Notes under the pieces: generated by a model
Told to the model about the DNA's origin: nothing
Databases searched by the model: none
What the model saw: the letters and a program-made list of their open reading frames with translations, nothing else
Made by a program: the position numbers and the translations under genes
Assembly: GCA_039619475.1 (NCBI GenBank)
Contig: CM077115.1
Location: 413,362,557-413,426,556 of the forward strand
Length of the DNA: 64,000 nucleotides
Reading direction: 5' to 3'
From: Icerya purchasi
Lineage: Eukaryota; Arthropoda; Insecta; Hemiptera; Monophlebidae
Shown here: one piece after another, positions 1 to 11,666 of the stretch
Layout: each line of letters opens with the position of its first letter
How positions within the stretch are numbered: the stretch's first letter is position 1

Positions 1-1054
1 TGGTATACGCCGTGTAAAAAGAAATAAATTTTTAATAACTCATGTCCAATAATTTAATTCAGGGCTGCATTTGAGACAGGATTTTGGCAGAAATTTATAT
101 CAAAAATAGTGTCTGTTTGTAACAAATGGACCGAAGTTCAAAACAAGTTTATTCGATAACGTTAATCGAAGTCTTCTCAGTTTTAGATATAAAAAAAGAG
201 AAAGAAAAATTTGAAAACGCAAAGCGATCTTTAAATAATTAGTTTAGCAATGGTTTTATTTATTTATTTATTTATTGTATTTTCAATGGTTTTAATTTAA
301 CTAGTGCTCGCCCATTGGTCGTGAAATTCGACCATACTTGTTATTAAAAATTTGAAGAAAACATATATGAATTTGCATATTTCCAAAAAATTTTTTTCTA
401 CTTTTAAACATAATCGTTCATTGTCTATCTGAGAACATACACTTTTATATGTACTTGCAATACAAAACAGTTCAGTACCATTATAACTGAAAAAAAAGTA
501 AATTCAATAAAATAACAGTTTAAAAACCCCCATTTATGTATTGATATTAAATGACACCTTAAGATTTAGTACTTGGTAAAAAATCCAATAATGACGATAA
601 TTCAGAGTAGGAACAGATTTACTGGCTACGGCGATTTAATTTTCATATTAATTTTTTTTTAAAATAAGAAAACAAAAATAATTGTTTCTTAAATTTTGCG
701 TACTGATAATACTAAAGAACGGCAATTGAAGAGAAAAAAAAAAAAGAAAATCAGTTAATAAACAGAGGAGAAAAAGGTACTGATTTATCTTTGATATTTA
801 TATATAGATTTTAATAGTAGTATGTTTTATATATTAGTTGTATTAATTCTTTAGTTGATCAGTGGCTTAATAAATACATAAATAAATAAATAAATAAACA
901 AATAAACAAATAAATAAATGAAATATGACTGAATTCTACAGGAACGAATCCTTTCATTGTTTATATTTCTAGGTAGAGTAAAGAGCCGTTATACATATTA
1001 TACATTTCTGTTTAATTTTATATGTCCCTCACGCGTTTAGTTAAAAAAAATGGC
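1..1054. other. AT-rich intergenic DNA without a gene
   Basis: No coding region is supported; the short ORFs here are low-complexity. Tracts of ATTT (about 255-276) and of AAAT/AAAC units (about 872-919) resemble the A-rich tails that LINEs leave behind, but no LINE body is recognisable beside them. Confidence 0.6.
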
Positions 1055-2609
1055 AAATTTACAGTTACACGGCATCAGTTCATTTTCCGTCTTTACAGTT
1101 CATTTAGTTCATCTCGATAATTTATTGTTTTTAAAATATTTCACTCTTTCTTTTTTTTTTTTTTTGATTTACAGGTTTGGTTTGAGGTTTATTTTCGTTT
1201 TACTTTATTTTTATTTACTTTGTTTGGTGGCTTGTTTATTTATTTTTTTAACTTCTTTTTATTATTTTTATTTACTGGCTGCCATTTTCTACTACTCTTG
1301 TCTGACCATTGGTTTGGTGGATTGTTTATTTCCTTTTTAATTATATTTTTATATACTGGCTGCCACTTTCTAATGCTCTCGTCTAACTGCTTTTATATTC
1401 TTTCATTTCAATTTACGTTCCAGTAGGAAAATCAAGGTATGTAATTTTTCATATTTAACATTTCTCCATTTTATTCAAATATAATTTAATTTCCATAACG
1501 GTTTAGCTTTATTGCCCAATGGAGATCAAATTATATGACGCGGTCTGTAAGCTGGTCTACTGCGATCTGATGGCATTTACGGAAGGATGTCATCAAATTT
1601 TACATTTTTCCTATTTTTTCTATATTCACATGAAAAAAGTACGCAGATTAAAAATCAATTCTGGGTAAGCGTTCGGATAGGCGGCACCAGTTCATTTTTG
1701 GTCATAATTTTAGTTCGTTTGTTTAGTTCATTTTTGGTCAATTTCAGTTCGTTCATTTCCGTTGTTATTCACGGTGGGTTAGTTCACCCACCGTGAATAA
1801 CAACGGAAATGAATGAACTGAAATTACGAATATGACGTGGAAAGAAGGGAAGTAACGTAACGATCACACGAGAAATAGAGCGAAAAATGAAATAAATTTA
1901 AAAAAAATGCCGCAAAAGTAGACAGGAAAAATGATACTTCGTGAAGGAAAAAAAAAGGAATAAAGTGTAAAAACCTGAAAAAAGGAAGAACCCGATGTTT
2001 AATGTAAAATTTGATGGCATCTTCTTCCACAAATGCCATCAAATCGAAGTAAACCGGCTTACAGACCACGTCACATAATTCGATCTCCATTGGGCAATAA
2101 AGCTAGAACGTTACGGAAATTAAATTATATTTGAATAAAATGGAGAAATGTTAAATATGAAAAATTACATTAATATGAAAAATATTAAATATGAAAAATG
2201 TTAAATATGAAAAATTACATACCTTGATTTTCTTACTGGAATGTAAATTGAAATGAAAGAATATAAAAGCAGTTAGACGAGAGCAGTAGAAAGTGGCAGC
2301 CAGTAAATAAAAATAAATAAACAAGCCACCAAACAAAGTAAATAAAAATAAATTAAAATGAATTAAAATGAAAATAAACCTCAAACCAAACCTGTAATAC
2401 CGAAATATAATTAAAAAGATCAAAAAAAAAAACCGAAATATAACTAAAAAGAAAATAAACCTCAAGCCAAACCTGTAATACCGAAATATAATTAAAAAGA
2501 TCAAAAAGAAAAAGAAAGAGTGAAATATTTTAAAAACAATAAATTATTGAGATGAACTAAATGAACTGTAAAGACGGAAAATGAACTGGTGCCGTGTAAC
2601 TGTAAATTT
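1055..2609. repeat. Fold-back (long inverted repeat) element
   Basis: The two halves are reverse complements. The outer end begins AAATTTACAGTTACACGGCA at 1055 and its complement ends at 2609. The centre is a tight hairpin around 1765-1800 made of TTCACGGTGGGTT and its complement. Further matching blocks sit at about 1440-1600 and 2000-2240. The right arm carries an extra 81-bp tandem duplication (2370-2510) and a short AT-rich triplication near 2160-2220. The hydrophobic ORFs on both strands are products of the T-rich and A-rich arms, not genes. A shorter relative with the same GGCACCAGTTCA start lies at 56058-57039, so this is a repeat family. No transposase is seen, so it is probably non-autonomous. 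Confidence 0.8.
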
Positions 2610-4489
2610 ACCCAATTCTGTAGCCACTGTAGACCCGGTTATAAAAATTTTCTAATTTTTGTTTCTCAACTTGTATATTTTTCTTCCTTTTTTTTTTTTT
2701 TCTTTTATGGGATTGCCAACCAAGGACCTTTATTCAATAACAAATAGAATGGAAAGAAGTTAATCTGAACAGAAATCTTTGACAAAAAAGACTAAGAATT
2801 TATAATTAGGAACTCCTTTATCTATTCTGTAACCTGTGGTTATGTGGTGCATATCCTATTTAAATATAAATATAAGAAAAATTAATTAGCGCATCTCTAA
2901 CTTTTATTTGTTCTTTTATATTCTTTTATTTCATTGATTTATTTGATACTTTTTAAACAGGAAAATAACATTTTTAAAACTAATTTTAAATATTATTGAA
3001 AAGTGATTAAAATGTTAAACTTCAAACAAAATAGTAAATTAATATAATCCGATAGGTTTTATACTCAAAAAGATGACTAAATAAAACTACTATTCGCGGG
3101 AATTTGAAAAAAACGTACTAAAATATATATATATACGCTTTTGAAGATTTCTGTTAGTTAATAGAAACTGTTGTTGGAAGAAAAACCCTGTTCACTTTGA
3201 ATACTCTTAAGAGGAAGATGGTAAGTTTTTTTTTTTTTTTCGTTTTGATCTCTTTTGTTTTTACTGTAGTTTGTTCAAATTTTGTATATGCAAAAATTCG
3301 CCGTAAGGATTTAGTGTATTATTTGCAAATAAATAAATGTTATAATAATACATATATATATGTAATTGCCATTAATAGCCTCATTCATTCTAGTCCGTAA
3401 TTATCGAATACAGATATTTGTGCATATATAGGAAATATGTAGACAGCATAAAACTTGTTTTTAAACTTTTACAATAACTTACACTTTAGTTATTTATTTC
3501 TGTTTTTATGCGATTACTGTATATTCTACTGATCATGTAAATAAACCCTGGAAATAACGATGGTAGAAAAAACTCGATGAAAGTCAATAGAATTTGAACT
3601 TTTTCTTTACTTAATTTTTATATGGCATTGTTATAAAGTATTTCAGATTTTTGTTTACATTCGCTAGAATTTTTTCGAATCACGTAAAAAGTTTCATATT
3701 TTTCTTTACTAAGATAAAATACATAATATAAAGAGTAGTGGCGTCGTCAAGGAGAAGGTTTAAAGGATTTTGATATATACATATATATATACATATATGT
3801 GTGAATTTAGAAAATCAACTACTTTCGTAAAAATTTGAAAGTTTTTTTTTTGTTTTTTTTCTTCTTACCGGCCTACTCTTGATTCATTTGGTCGCTATAT
3901 ATTGTGATGAAGAAGTGGAAAATTTGTATTTATTTTATTATTTTTTATTGATAGCGCGGATTATTTCAACAAATAACACTGAAAACGTTGACAAAAAAAT
4001 TTAAAGTTCATTAAATAAATTTTTAAACGCAAACAATTTGAAAAAATAGCATTAGACCGGCGGAATCTAAATAGTTAAAGAAAACCTTTGCTCTTTACAG
4101 GCTTAAGAAGTTTAATTCACTGCATTTTTGTTTTCTTTATTGTTGTATAGATACACGTAGTTTTTTCCCCAATAAAGGTGTATACCGCAATAATTAATTT
4201 TCTTTGTGAACTCTATAATTTTAAATAGCTTATACATAGATTATATACAAAAATCTTTTGAGTATGTGAAATATATACTGTTTTAAAAGTTAATATAAGT
4301 TTTTTTTTTTAATTATACAACTGTAGTTATATTTTACACATAAGTTTTTTAATGGAAAATACAAATTTACTGCAGTTCGTTTTCGGATTAATAGAAAGAT
4401 ATATAATATTTTTACTGTACTTATGGAATTCACGAAATGTATTCTGAAATGATTTAATATTTTTGTTGAAACCAATACTCAATAAATTA
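2610..4489. other. No gene recognised
   Basis: AT-rich sequence with short TA runs (about 3126-3137, 3350-3362, 3774-3800). A T-rich tract at 2687-2705 followed by a CCAACCAAGGACC-like stretch resembles the 3' end of the LINE tails seen elsewhere in the window, on the minus strand. Nothing coding is supported. Confidence 0.5.
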
Positions 4490-4497
4490 GTGTAAAC

Positions 4498-4747
4498 CAG
4501 GGGTGACCAACCCGCGGCCCGCCTTGAACATTTTTTCGGCCCGCGAGATGGCCAAAGTAGTAAAAGATTATGTTCTGCGAAATCATAATGCGCATGCATG
4601 TTGAAACATTTAATATAAAAAGTTTTATGTTTCACTCTGAAGTGTGTCTAAATCTAAATAAGGATATATGATTTTATATGCGGCGCGCGGAGTTATTATG
4701 AATTTCCAAAGTGTGACCCGCAAGATCATTTGGATTGGCCAACCTTG
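4498..4747. mobile_element. hAT-type MITE, 250 bp, with 8-bp target duplication
   Basis: The element starts CAGGGGTGACCAACCC, and the reverse complement of its right end reads CAAGGTTGGCCAATCC, giving imperfect 16-bp terminal inverted repeats. It is flanked by a perfect 8-bp direct repeat GTGTAAAC at 4490-4497 and 4748-4755. An 8-bp duplication with CA-starting ends is the known signature of hAT elements. The inside holds GC-rich GCGGCCCGC words near the left end. There is no transposase, so it is non-autonomous. Confidence 0.88.
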
Positions 4748-4755
4748 GTGTAAAC

Positions 4756-5215
4756 GTTGCGTAAAAATAAGTAAAAAATGTTTATAGATGAGTTAAGCAT
4801 AATGTATGTATAACTGTTGTACTTCGTCAATAATTTCCACTTTTAAGGCGATAAAAAAAAAAAAATATATATATGTTAAAATAACTATTGTAACATTTTT
4901 ACGGTATTTCCTAATTTGTCATTATCTCAACATGTATTAAAAATGTGTTAATTTTACTGAAATGTTGAAACCCCTCGGCCGCTCTTTTCCGTTGATTGGT
5001 TCTCTGTTAATTAAGTTTTACTCGATTGGTGGATTGAAAACAAAAAAACACGATTTCTTAAAATGGTTCCCGATAAAAAAAAAAAAAGAAAAGGAAACGT
5101 ATTGCAACAGATAAAGTTAAAATTTTCCCTAATAAAGAATATTTTATTTCCCGGAATGATAAATTTATATTTCTAAAAACTTCTTGCTCCATCTGATTTA
5201 ACTATTGGGTTTTTT
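4756..5215. other. No gene recognised
   Basis: AT-rich filler with poly-A runs (about 4853-4865, 5078-5090). It ends at the T-rich tail of the LINE remnant that follows on the minus strand. Confidence 0.5.
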
Positions 5216-6962
5216 CTTCTTTTTTTTTTTTTTTTTGTTTTTTTATTTTGTTTTTGGGCTCGCCCTTGGCTTTGACCCAATCACTTGAATGTATTAATAT
5301 GATTGTTACTTTTTAAGAATTCATCTATTTTACACGAAAGATTTTATAATTCATTCTCATTTGATAGTAATTTGTATGTTACTCGGTAGGCCATGCGGCG
5401 TCCGGAACGTGGCGAACTTTGGACAAGTGAAAAGTACGTGTGGGTCGGTATACTAGCCTGGCCGCAGAAGTGGCATATAGTCATAGGCGAAGATTTACTA
5501 ATTATATGTTTGTTAGAGACAGTGACATGGCCGATTCGCACTAAAATCGTGCCAGGATATTCCCTCCGGTGGCCACCATGGTTCGACTGTGGGCTTAATG
5601 TTTTTTAGGAATATTGTAGTAGCTACTCAATCCGTTTTCCACTGGTTCCCGCACTTACTTAAAAAAAATATGCATCATTGAAGATGGTAGGTCTGCGTCC
5701 TATGGCATTGGCGTGAACAAAGCTGAGCGTGCTACCATATCTACTCTCTCATTACTGGGCACCCCAATGTGTCTAGGGATCTAAATGAACATCAATTGAC
5801 TGTCCGATTGGTTTAACTGATTTAGATAGTGGTTTATCTTTGATATAGCGGGCTGCATTTTTGTTTCCCAGCATATATAACGTCTGTAGGGAATCGGTGA
5901 CTATGAGGACTTTTATAGCTTTGTTGTAAACTGTGACTAGGTGATGTAGACAGTAAGAAATTCCGTGCAGTTCAGCATCCAAGGCCTCATAGGCGCCAAT
6001 GTGAGATGCCCTACTCTACGAAGGCTCCGGCTGCCGGCAGTGGTCCTGCTCCTACTCTGGCTGCTATTTCCCTGTACATGGGAGATTTATTGCCTTGGAT
6101 TCCATTTCAGCGATATGTCGATGTTTATTTGTTCGGCACTCCAAGGGGGGATCATATTCATTAGGCTGGATATTGGCCTGTGTAGGACCGTGATCCCGTA
6201 TTCTTGCAAAGCAGTCATTACTTCTGGCAGGGAGTCGCCTAAAAAACCTGACTCGAGGGAACGCTTACCCAAGTGTCAAGGAAAGTTTTGTGTGTGGAAT
6301 GTTGAGGTAGCGGTACATGTTTTGCTGTATGAAATAGTTCCGGTAGTAAGAGAGTGAGAGGCAACCGGATAGAGTGCACATACTGATTGCCGGAGAGGTC
6401 CGATGCGCCCCCAGGATGGTTCTCAGAGCGGCATGGTGAACGGAACCGAGGTATTTCAATAGTGATTTACTTGCAGAGGAGTACACCTGGCACCCATAGT
6501 TGATTTTTGACATGATAAGCGATCTATATATGTTATGGAGTAATTTAGGACTGATGTTGCAACTGGAACACGGCAGATATTTCAAAATAGGGATAGCTTT
6601 GGCGCATCTCAGTTTTAACTAAGAAATATGAGGCTTCCACGTAAACCTGGAATCGAAGGATAATCCAAGGAATGTTACAGTCGTTTTTTGAGGAAGAGGA
6701 AAATTGTTTAATTTTATGGATAAACTAGCCCTGTAGAAATGGGCATATACAGTTTTATTTGCTGAGATGGCTAGTCCGTTATTTTTAGACCAGCTTTGAA
6801 TTTGGTTTATTGCTTTCTGGAGAATTGATTGAGCACTATAAGGAAGATGAGACGATAAGGAGATGTTAAGATCATCGATAAACAGCTGGGCGGAAATGGG
6901 TGGCGAGATACTATATGCTACGTCGTTAATGTAAATCATAAATAAGGTTTCACTAAGGGCAC

Positions 6963-6963
<1 letters not shown>

Positions 6964-7005
<42 letters not shown>

Positions 7006-7267
7006 GGTTCGTCTACAAGGACATTGGCCCAAGAACAGAGGAAAAAGGACGAAGAAACTTAGATCTTTATACGATCAGAGATAGCCGACAAAAAGGAATC
7101 AAGAGCCTGAACAACAGAAGGAGAAGAAAGGGAGAGAATGAACGAAGCACTGTATGGAGTGGGAATACCAATTTGTAAAAGGGAGGAGTAGAAAGCAGCT
7201 TGATCGGTTGAAAGAGATGCACACTCGAACATTACGTGATCGGGATCACACACAAATTGGATATCGT
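6964..7267 (-). mobile_element. 5'-truncated LINE tail nested in the older LINE
   Basis: On the minus strand this carries the end of a LINE ORF2: FVCDPDHVMFECASLS, a Cys/His C-terminal motif, then a block ending in LSAISDRIKI, a short 3' UTR and a poly-A tail (poly-T at about 6966-7003 on the plus strand). The word GGCACA lies on both sides (6958-6963 and 7268-7273) and is the likely target-site duplication. The insertion splits the RT palm of the host LINE between ENDVP and LSETLF. Confidence 0.8.
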
Positions 7268-7564
7268 GGCACATCATTCTCAGTTGCAGTAGGTGCTGCT
7301 ATTGATGAACTGATCTTTACCCCGATCGTACGATTGTTTAAAAAGTTGGTTATATATCTGCCCATTCGGCCGCTTATTTCGGCCGTTTTGAGTTTTTGTA
7401 ATAGTCCATGCCGCCATACGCGATCGAAAGCCTTTTCCAAATCAAAAAAGCCCGCATACGTATGACGGTGGCGCTGGAAGCATTTTAGTATCTGCCGTTG
7501 CAGGCTTATTAAGTAATTGCCTATTAATCTCGCTGTTCGGTTTGAATAGAGGTAAAGACATTAT

Positions 7565-7828
7565 TATTATTATTATTATTTTTTTTGGGGGGGGGGGGGG
7601 GTCGCAACTAGGGACCTTACCCAGTAACTAATTAAAACTTAATTCGATCGGAAATGGCAGAAATAAAGGAACTAATGACAGGAACAAAGACTGAGACGGA
7701 ATGGACAGGATATAGGAAGCACATAAAAGGAGGAACGTTCCGCAGAAAGAGCAGAGCACTCAAAGAAAATGTGATTAGCATTACAAACAACAGCTTCATT
7801 AGGATCAAGGACATACAAGAATGGGAAT
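7565..7828 (-). mobile_element. 5'-truncated LINE tail
   Basis: Same family as the neighbouring nested copy. The minus strand encodes VVCNANHIFFECSALSAER and continues to a 3' UTR that crosses TGGGTAAGGTCCCTAGTTG. It ends in a long C/G run and (AAT)n (about 7560-7600 on the plus strand). It interrupts the RT of the older LINE, which resumes on both sides. Confidence 0.7.
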
Positions 7829-8105
7829 AATGTACGTCATTTTCCAGAATTGAGGGATATTACCGGATGACCATATTTGGTTATAGATTTTTAGGAGAAA
7901 CTCTTTTGCCTGTAGTGGTGTAGGTGTTTAACTGTGTATGGGTGAATGGAATCGGGGCCAGGTGCAGCGTCGCGGGTATGGTATTTAATTTGGAAGTTTA
8001 ACTCAGACATAATAAAATTGCTATTATAGGCTTCTCTTTTTTCGCAATGAACTCGGGTTGAATAGATTAGGGAAGAGAACTTTTTGTGGTAATGTTTGAG
8101 CGTTT

Positions 8106-8864
8106 TTCTAATATTTTGTATTAAATGTTTAGTTTGTACTTCTTTAAAGTCTGCTCTGTATTTTCAGTTAGTTCATTAATATTGTAATGTTAAATTTTTA
8201 TTTATTCATGTTTATGTAATAGTTTGTTTATGTAATTTTAATACATATAAATCAAAATGGTAAAAATTACTAATGGTATAGGTAGTAGTAAATAAATGTA
8301 TTTTACTTTTCCATTTTCCCCGTTTCATTGAAAAAAAAAGTGATCGAATCACACACGGGACAGAGAGACACATTTTTCGACGTTCATTTATGCATACGTA
8401 TACATCTTGTTCGATGAAGTGGATAGAATTTCCTTAACGTTCGATATTTTGTAAATATCCATTAAAGCGCTTGAAGCTAATTCCATGAAACCCTTTCCGA
8501 GCATGCGAGTACAATATTACTTAGAAAAGGATTTATTTCCCCAACTTATTAATTATCCCTATTCATTATTCGGTTGATATATTGAGGTCCCTAATTCCTG
8601 ACTAACTCCGCGAATCAGCGCTGGAATATCGTTAATTTTATTGGCGGCGGTAAACGTATTTTCGCCTTGTTGTTCAAATTTTCGTTACCGCAAATATGTC
8701 ATCATCATAAATTGCACATTACAATTCTAGTCGCTATGCGACACGTTTCCAAGAAAATGTATATCAGTTAAGCGATAATTTGGTATCACCGATTTTTTGT
8801 TTTTTTTTTCTCTTATCACAAGTAAATTTTCCAAATTAATATGTTAGAGTCTTAATTATTGTGC
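8106..8864. other. No gene recognised
   Basis: AT-rich sequence up to the left target-site duplication of the MAEL element. No coding region or known repeat end is supported here. Confidence 0.5.
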
Positions 8865-8870
8865 ACCAAG

Positions 8871-9236
8871 AGTAGTGTCTTTTTATTGCTTGTCAACCAG
8901 TGGGTGGGAGGGGGTGTTGTTATGAGGGGGGAAATATGCATTCGGTACCGCGATTCGGTTAGTTAATTAGGGTGGCGCGGTTCGCGGGGTTGAATTCCAG
9001 GCATTTTTTCGATGTTTTATTTTTATTTTTATTTGTTAACGGAAATATTTGAACGTTCCAGAACCGAACGAACCGTGATTATTATAATTATAATTATAAT
9101 TATAATTATAATTATTAATTATTATTATTATTATTTTTAACGGAAATATTTGAACGTTCCAGCAACAGGTTGCTAGCGGCGCGGCGTGCAGTGCCTTCTA
9201 CCATTATGTGTATGTATTATACAGGAGTCTATTTGT
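8871..9236 (+). repeat. Left terminal inverted repeat of the MAEL element
   Basis: Matches the reverse complement of 14147-14513 almost perfectly. It starts AGTAGTGTC and ends at ATTTGT, after which the two arms diverge. It contains an (ATTATA)/(ATT) stretch (about 9078-9135) and two copies of the word GGAAATATTTGAACGTTCCA. Near identity of the arms means a recent insertion or gene conversion between them. The 6-bp duplication lies just outside, at 8865-8870. Confidence 0.92.
9051..9063 (+). promoter_or_regulatory. Heat-shock-element-like site in the left inverted repeat
   Basis: GAACGTTCCAGAA fits the trimeric heat-shock factor site (GAA, two bases, TTC, two bases, GAA) exactly. It is mirrored in the right repeat at 14320-14332, and a further copy is at 9617-9629. 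Dimeric GAACGTTC forms recur near 9150. Binding or induction is inferred, not shown. Confidence 0.45.
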
Positions 9237-11340
9237 AATAATTGTAGCGTAATTTTTAATTTTAATTTTCGGGGTTTGGGAGGGGTAAAATTTTGGCGGA
9301 GTGTTAAAAACGTTCGAAACTCAACACTTAGAACCCAAATTTTGAAGGAATTTTCCGTTTCGTGCTCCGTTCCGGCATTTTTTTTTTTAAAAAATTTAAT
9401 TTTTAAGAAGAATATCTGATCGTTTCATCAATCGAATGAGGGCAGGCGGGTGTGCTGCTACGAGGGTGTAATATAAACGCGAGCGCACGGTTGTAACGGA
9501 AAAATATTTGAATGTTCCAGCAACTGGTTACGAGCTGCGCGGGGTGCAGGGTGAATTCTAGACGTTCATTCGATGTTTTTATTATTATTATTATTATTAT
9601 TTTAACGGAAATTTTTGAACGTTCCAGAACCGAATGAACCGTGATTTTTCGATGTTTTTGTTTATTTCTATTTTTAACGGAAATATTTGAATGTTCCAGC
9701 AACCGGTTGATGGCGGCGCGGATGCAGGGGGTGAAGTCTAGACGTTCGTTCGAAATTAACTACCCGATCATCTTCGCACACCCTGACACACCACCGATGG
9801 ATTCCTGATCGCGTTCGCTACGCTTTCACACACACACACACACACACGTCTAATATTTTTATTTCCAACGAATATTTTTAAATGCCACCCCCGAGAAATG
9901 GCGACTTTTAAGTGATGGTCAATTGCATCATCCAGACGGAAGATAGTTACATCGATCGTTTGTTCACGGCCAAATCTAGACGTGTATTATTTCAACCTGT
10001 TCGACTATCTCATTCATTTATACCCCTCGTTTTGTTCGGAGCGGCTGTGTTTGAGCGACATTGCTAAATACATTGTGATAGCAGGTGTTCGAGAGCCATT
10101 TTGAACATTATGTCTGAGAAAGTCTATATTCCCGCGATGTATAACGCTAATCACTATCATTAACTTTTTTTGTTATTTTCGAGAGTTTACATCAAAGAAT
10201 AGAATACTAGCTGTGCACTACACCACCGCATTTAATTTAGATTCAAACATCGTTCATGCTACATCGTTTTTCAAATTCGAAGCCTAAGTATAGAAATTTC
10301 AAAAATTACCCTAAGTATAATATTTAAACGCCTGAATCTAACCTAAGCACCGTTCACAACCTACACCTATAGACGATCCTGCATACATTTAAATCGACAC
10401 CGCGGCGATAGAGTACAAGTCGTTCCATTGCACACATCTTCTGCCATTAGTTTCCATATCATTCATAATATTATTTTCCACGTCTAAGTATTATAGAATT
10501 AGCTTAAGTATTTTTATATTTTTCCGTATTCTCCGATCCCATTGCAAAAGTGCACTGTCCATTCCTACACTTATATTTAATATAACGTTAGCCACCGTGA
10601 AAGCGCACGCACCGTTCCCGCGCACGACTCATTTGTTTAAACTACCATGTTTTTTCTTTCTTTCTTTTTTTTTTAATATTTAGAAGTCTAAGTATAATAT
10701 TTAAAGCTTGAATCTAACATAAGTCTCCGCTCGTCCTTTCCCACCTATAGTTGGATCCCACACATATATCCAACATAGCGTTAGCATCCGTGAAAACGCA
10801 CGCATCGTTCATTCGCGCTACCGCGATTTTTTTTTTTTTTTTTTTAAATATTTCGAAGCCTAAGTCTAATTATTTTAAAGCCAGCAACCTAAGTACATAT
10901 TTTACACTTCCAAACATTTCTTCCAACCGTTCATAATTTTTTATTTATTTTTTTCTGACTCTAAAAATAAATCTGTTGAAGTCTTCACCGCTATGAATGC
11001 ACACAGCATGTTGCCGCATACTCGTCTGCTGACGATAGTTTTCCTATCCATTCGTAATCATTTTTCAAGTCTAAGTATTATAGAATTAGCCTAAGTATAT
11101 TTTTATTTTCTTTCGTTATACAAACATTTTTTTCGAGATCTTTCGTGCTATATTTTTTCTCAGATATATTTACACACATGCAGGCAAATTGCCTTGCCGT
11201 TGATTTCGATCGTGCAACGCTGTCATTACGTCTGCTGGGATCTTACCCTTCGCATCTTCTTTTTGTAGAATCCATTTCGCATGTACACACTTACACAATC
11301 ATACTTAAGTCAAAGAACACCTGATACGTCATTTATCTGT
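9237..11340. repeat. Non-coding interior of the MAEL element, left part
   Basis: No coding ORF. From 9237 to about 9760 the sequence repeats a module built on GGAAATATTTGAANGTTCCA followed by CAACNGGTT and a GC-rich word (9490, 9604, 9677). From about 10270 on, a second module with CTAAGTATAATATTTAAA and ATTATAGAATTAGC recurs (10300, 10495, 10690, 11075). A (CA)n tract lies at about 9828-9847. The same modules in a different order occur at 60300-62460 in the second copy, so they are part of the element. Purpose unknown. Confidence 0.65.
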
Positions 11341-11666
11341 ATATATAACCAACTATCACCGAAGGAATGTGGTTTTTCTAGTGCACCCCTCGCATTTCAA
11401 AGGTCTCCATCGAGCTAGAAAATCGAACGGATCTGTTCAGGCAGTCAGTATTAGTGTTATGTTAAACGTGTGGAATTTGTTGAAGCTGTGCGCTTCACGC
11501 GTTATTAAAAAATTGACAAGAACGTTAAAGTCAATAATTTCATACGTTTTTTCTCTTTTTCTTTCTTTCTTTATTTTTTGTCTTTTTTCTCTCATTTTCA
11601 TCTTTATTTTTTTCTCTCTTTTTTTCGCTCTTTTTTTTAGTAAAAATATTAAAATAATAATCAAAT
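11341..11666 (+). promoter_or_regulatory. Conserved leader / probable promoter of the MAEL gene
   Basis: This block is well conserved upstream of the second MAEL gene (62466-62704), while the DNA around it is more diverged. The best-kept part reads GATCTGTTCAGGCAGTCAGT. It contains TCAGT (11445-11449), which matches the insect initiator consensus. A long pyrimidine tract then ends in TTTTTTTTAG at about 11640, 27 bases before the start codon, and looks like a 3' splice site. A 5'-UTR intron is therefore possible; I could not fix its donor. Confidence 0.5.

Larger units (their letters stand above)
5216..8105 (-). pseudogene. Degenerate LINE (non-LTR retrotransposon) with RT and RNase H
   Basis: Reading the minus strand from about 8105, fragments follow the order of a LINE ORF2. 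First comes an RT block with APGPDSIHPYTVKHL. Next is FFDLEKAFDRVWRHG (about 7450-7400), then the palm block ALSETLFMIYINDV and LFIDDLNIS (about 6970-6840, FIDD in the place of the usual YADD). After that come LGLSFDSRFTWKPHIS and a thumb region, an RNase H piece with VTDSLQTLY (about 5900), and a C-terminal piece RIGHVTV with CHFCG near 5470. The 3' end is a T-rich tract at about 5216-5265 (poly-A on the minus strand). Frames change repeatedly, stops are present, and two other LINE tails are inserted, so it is dead. The RNase H after RT places it near the I/R1-like groups; the exact clade is not determined. Confidence 0.8.

Noticed and set aside
1050..1426. Hydrophobic ORFs that look like membrane proteins
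   Set aside because: They are translations of T-rich arms of the fold-back element; the mirror arm gives similar ORFs on the other strand (2151-2504).
5965..6357. 130-residue plus-strand ORF
   Set aside because: It lies antisense to the RNase H/RT region of the minus-strand LINE, which has clear domain motifs.
7154..7465. 103-residue plus-strand ORF
   Set aside because: Antisense to the nested LINE tail and the RT start (EKAFDRVWRHG) on the minus strand.
11437..11664. Lys/Arg-rich minus-strand ORF
   Set aside because: Low-complexity reading of the pyrimidine tract before the MAEL gene.
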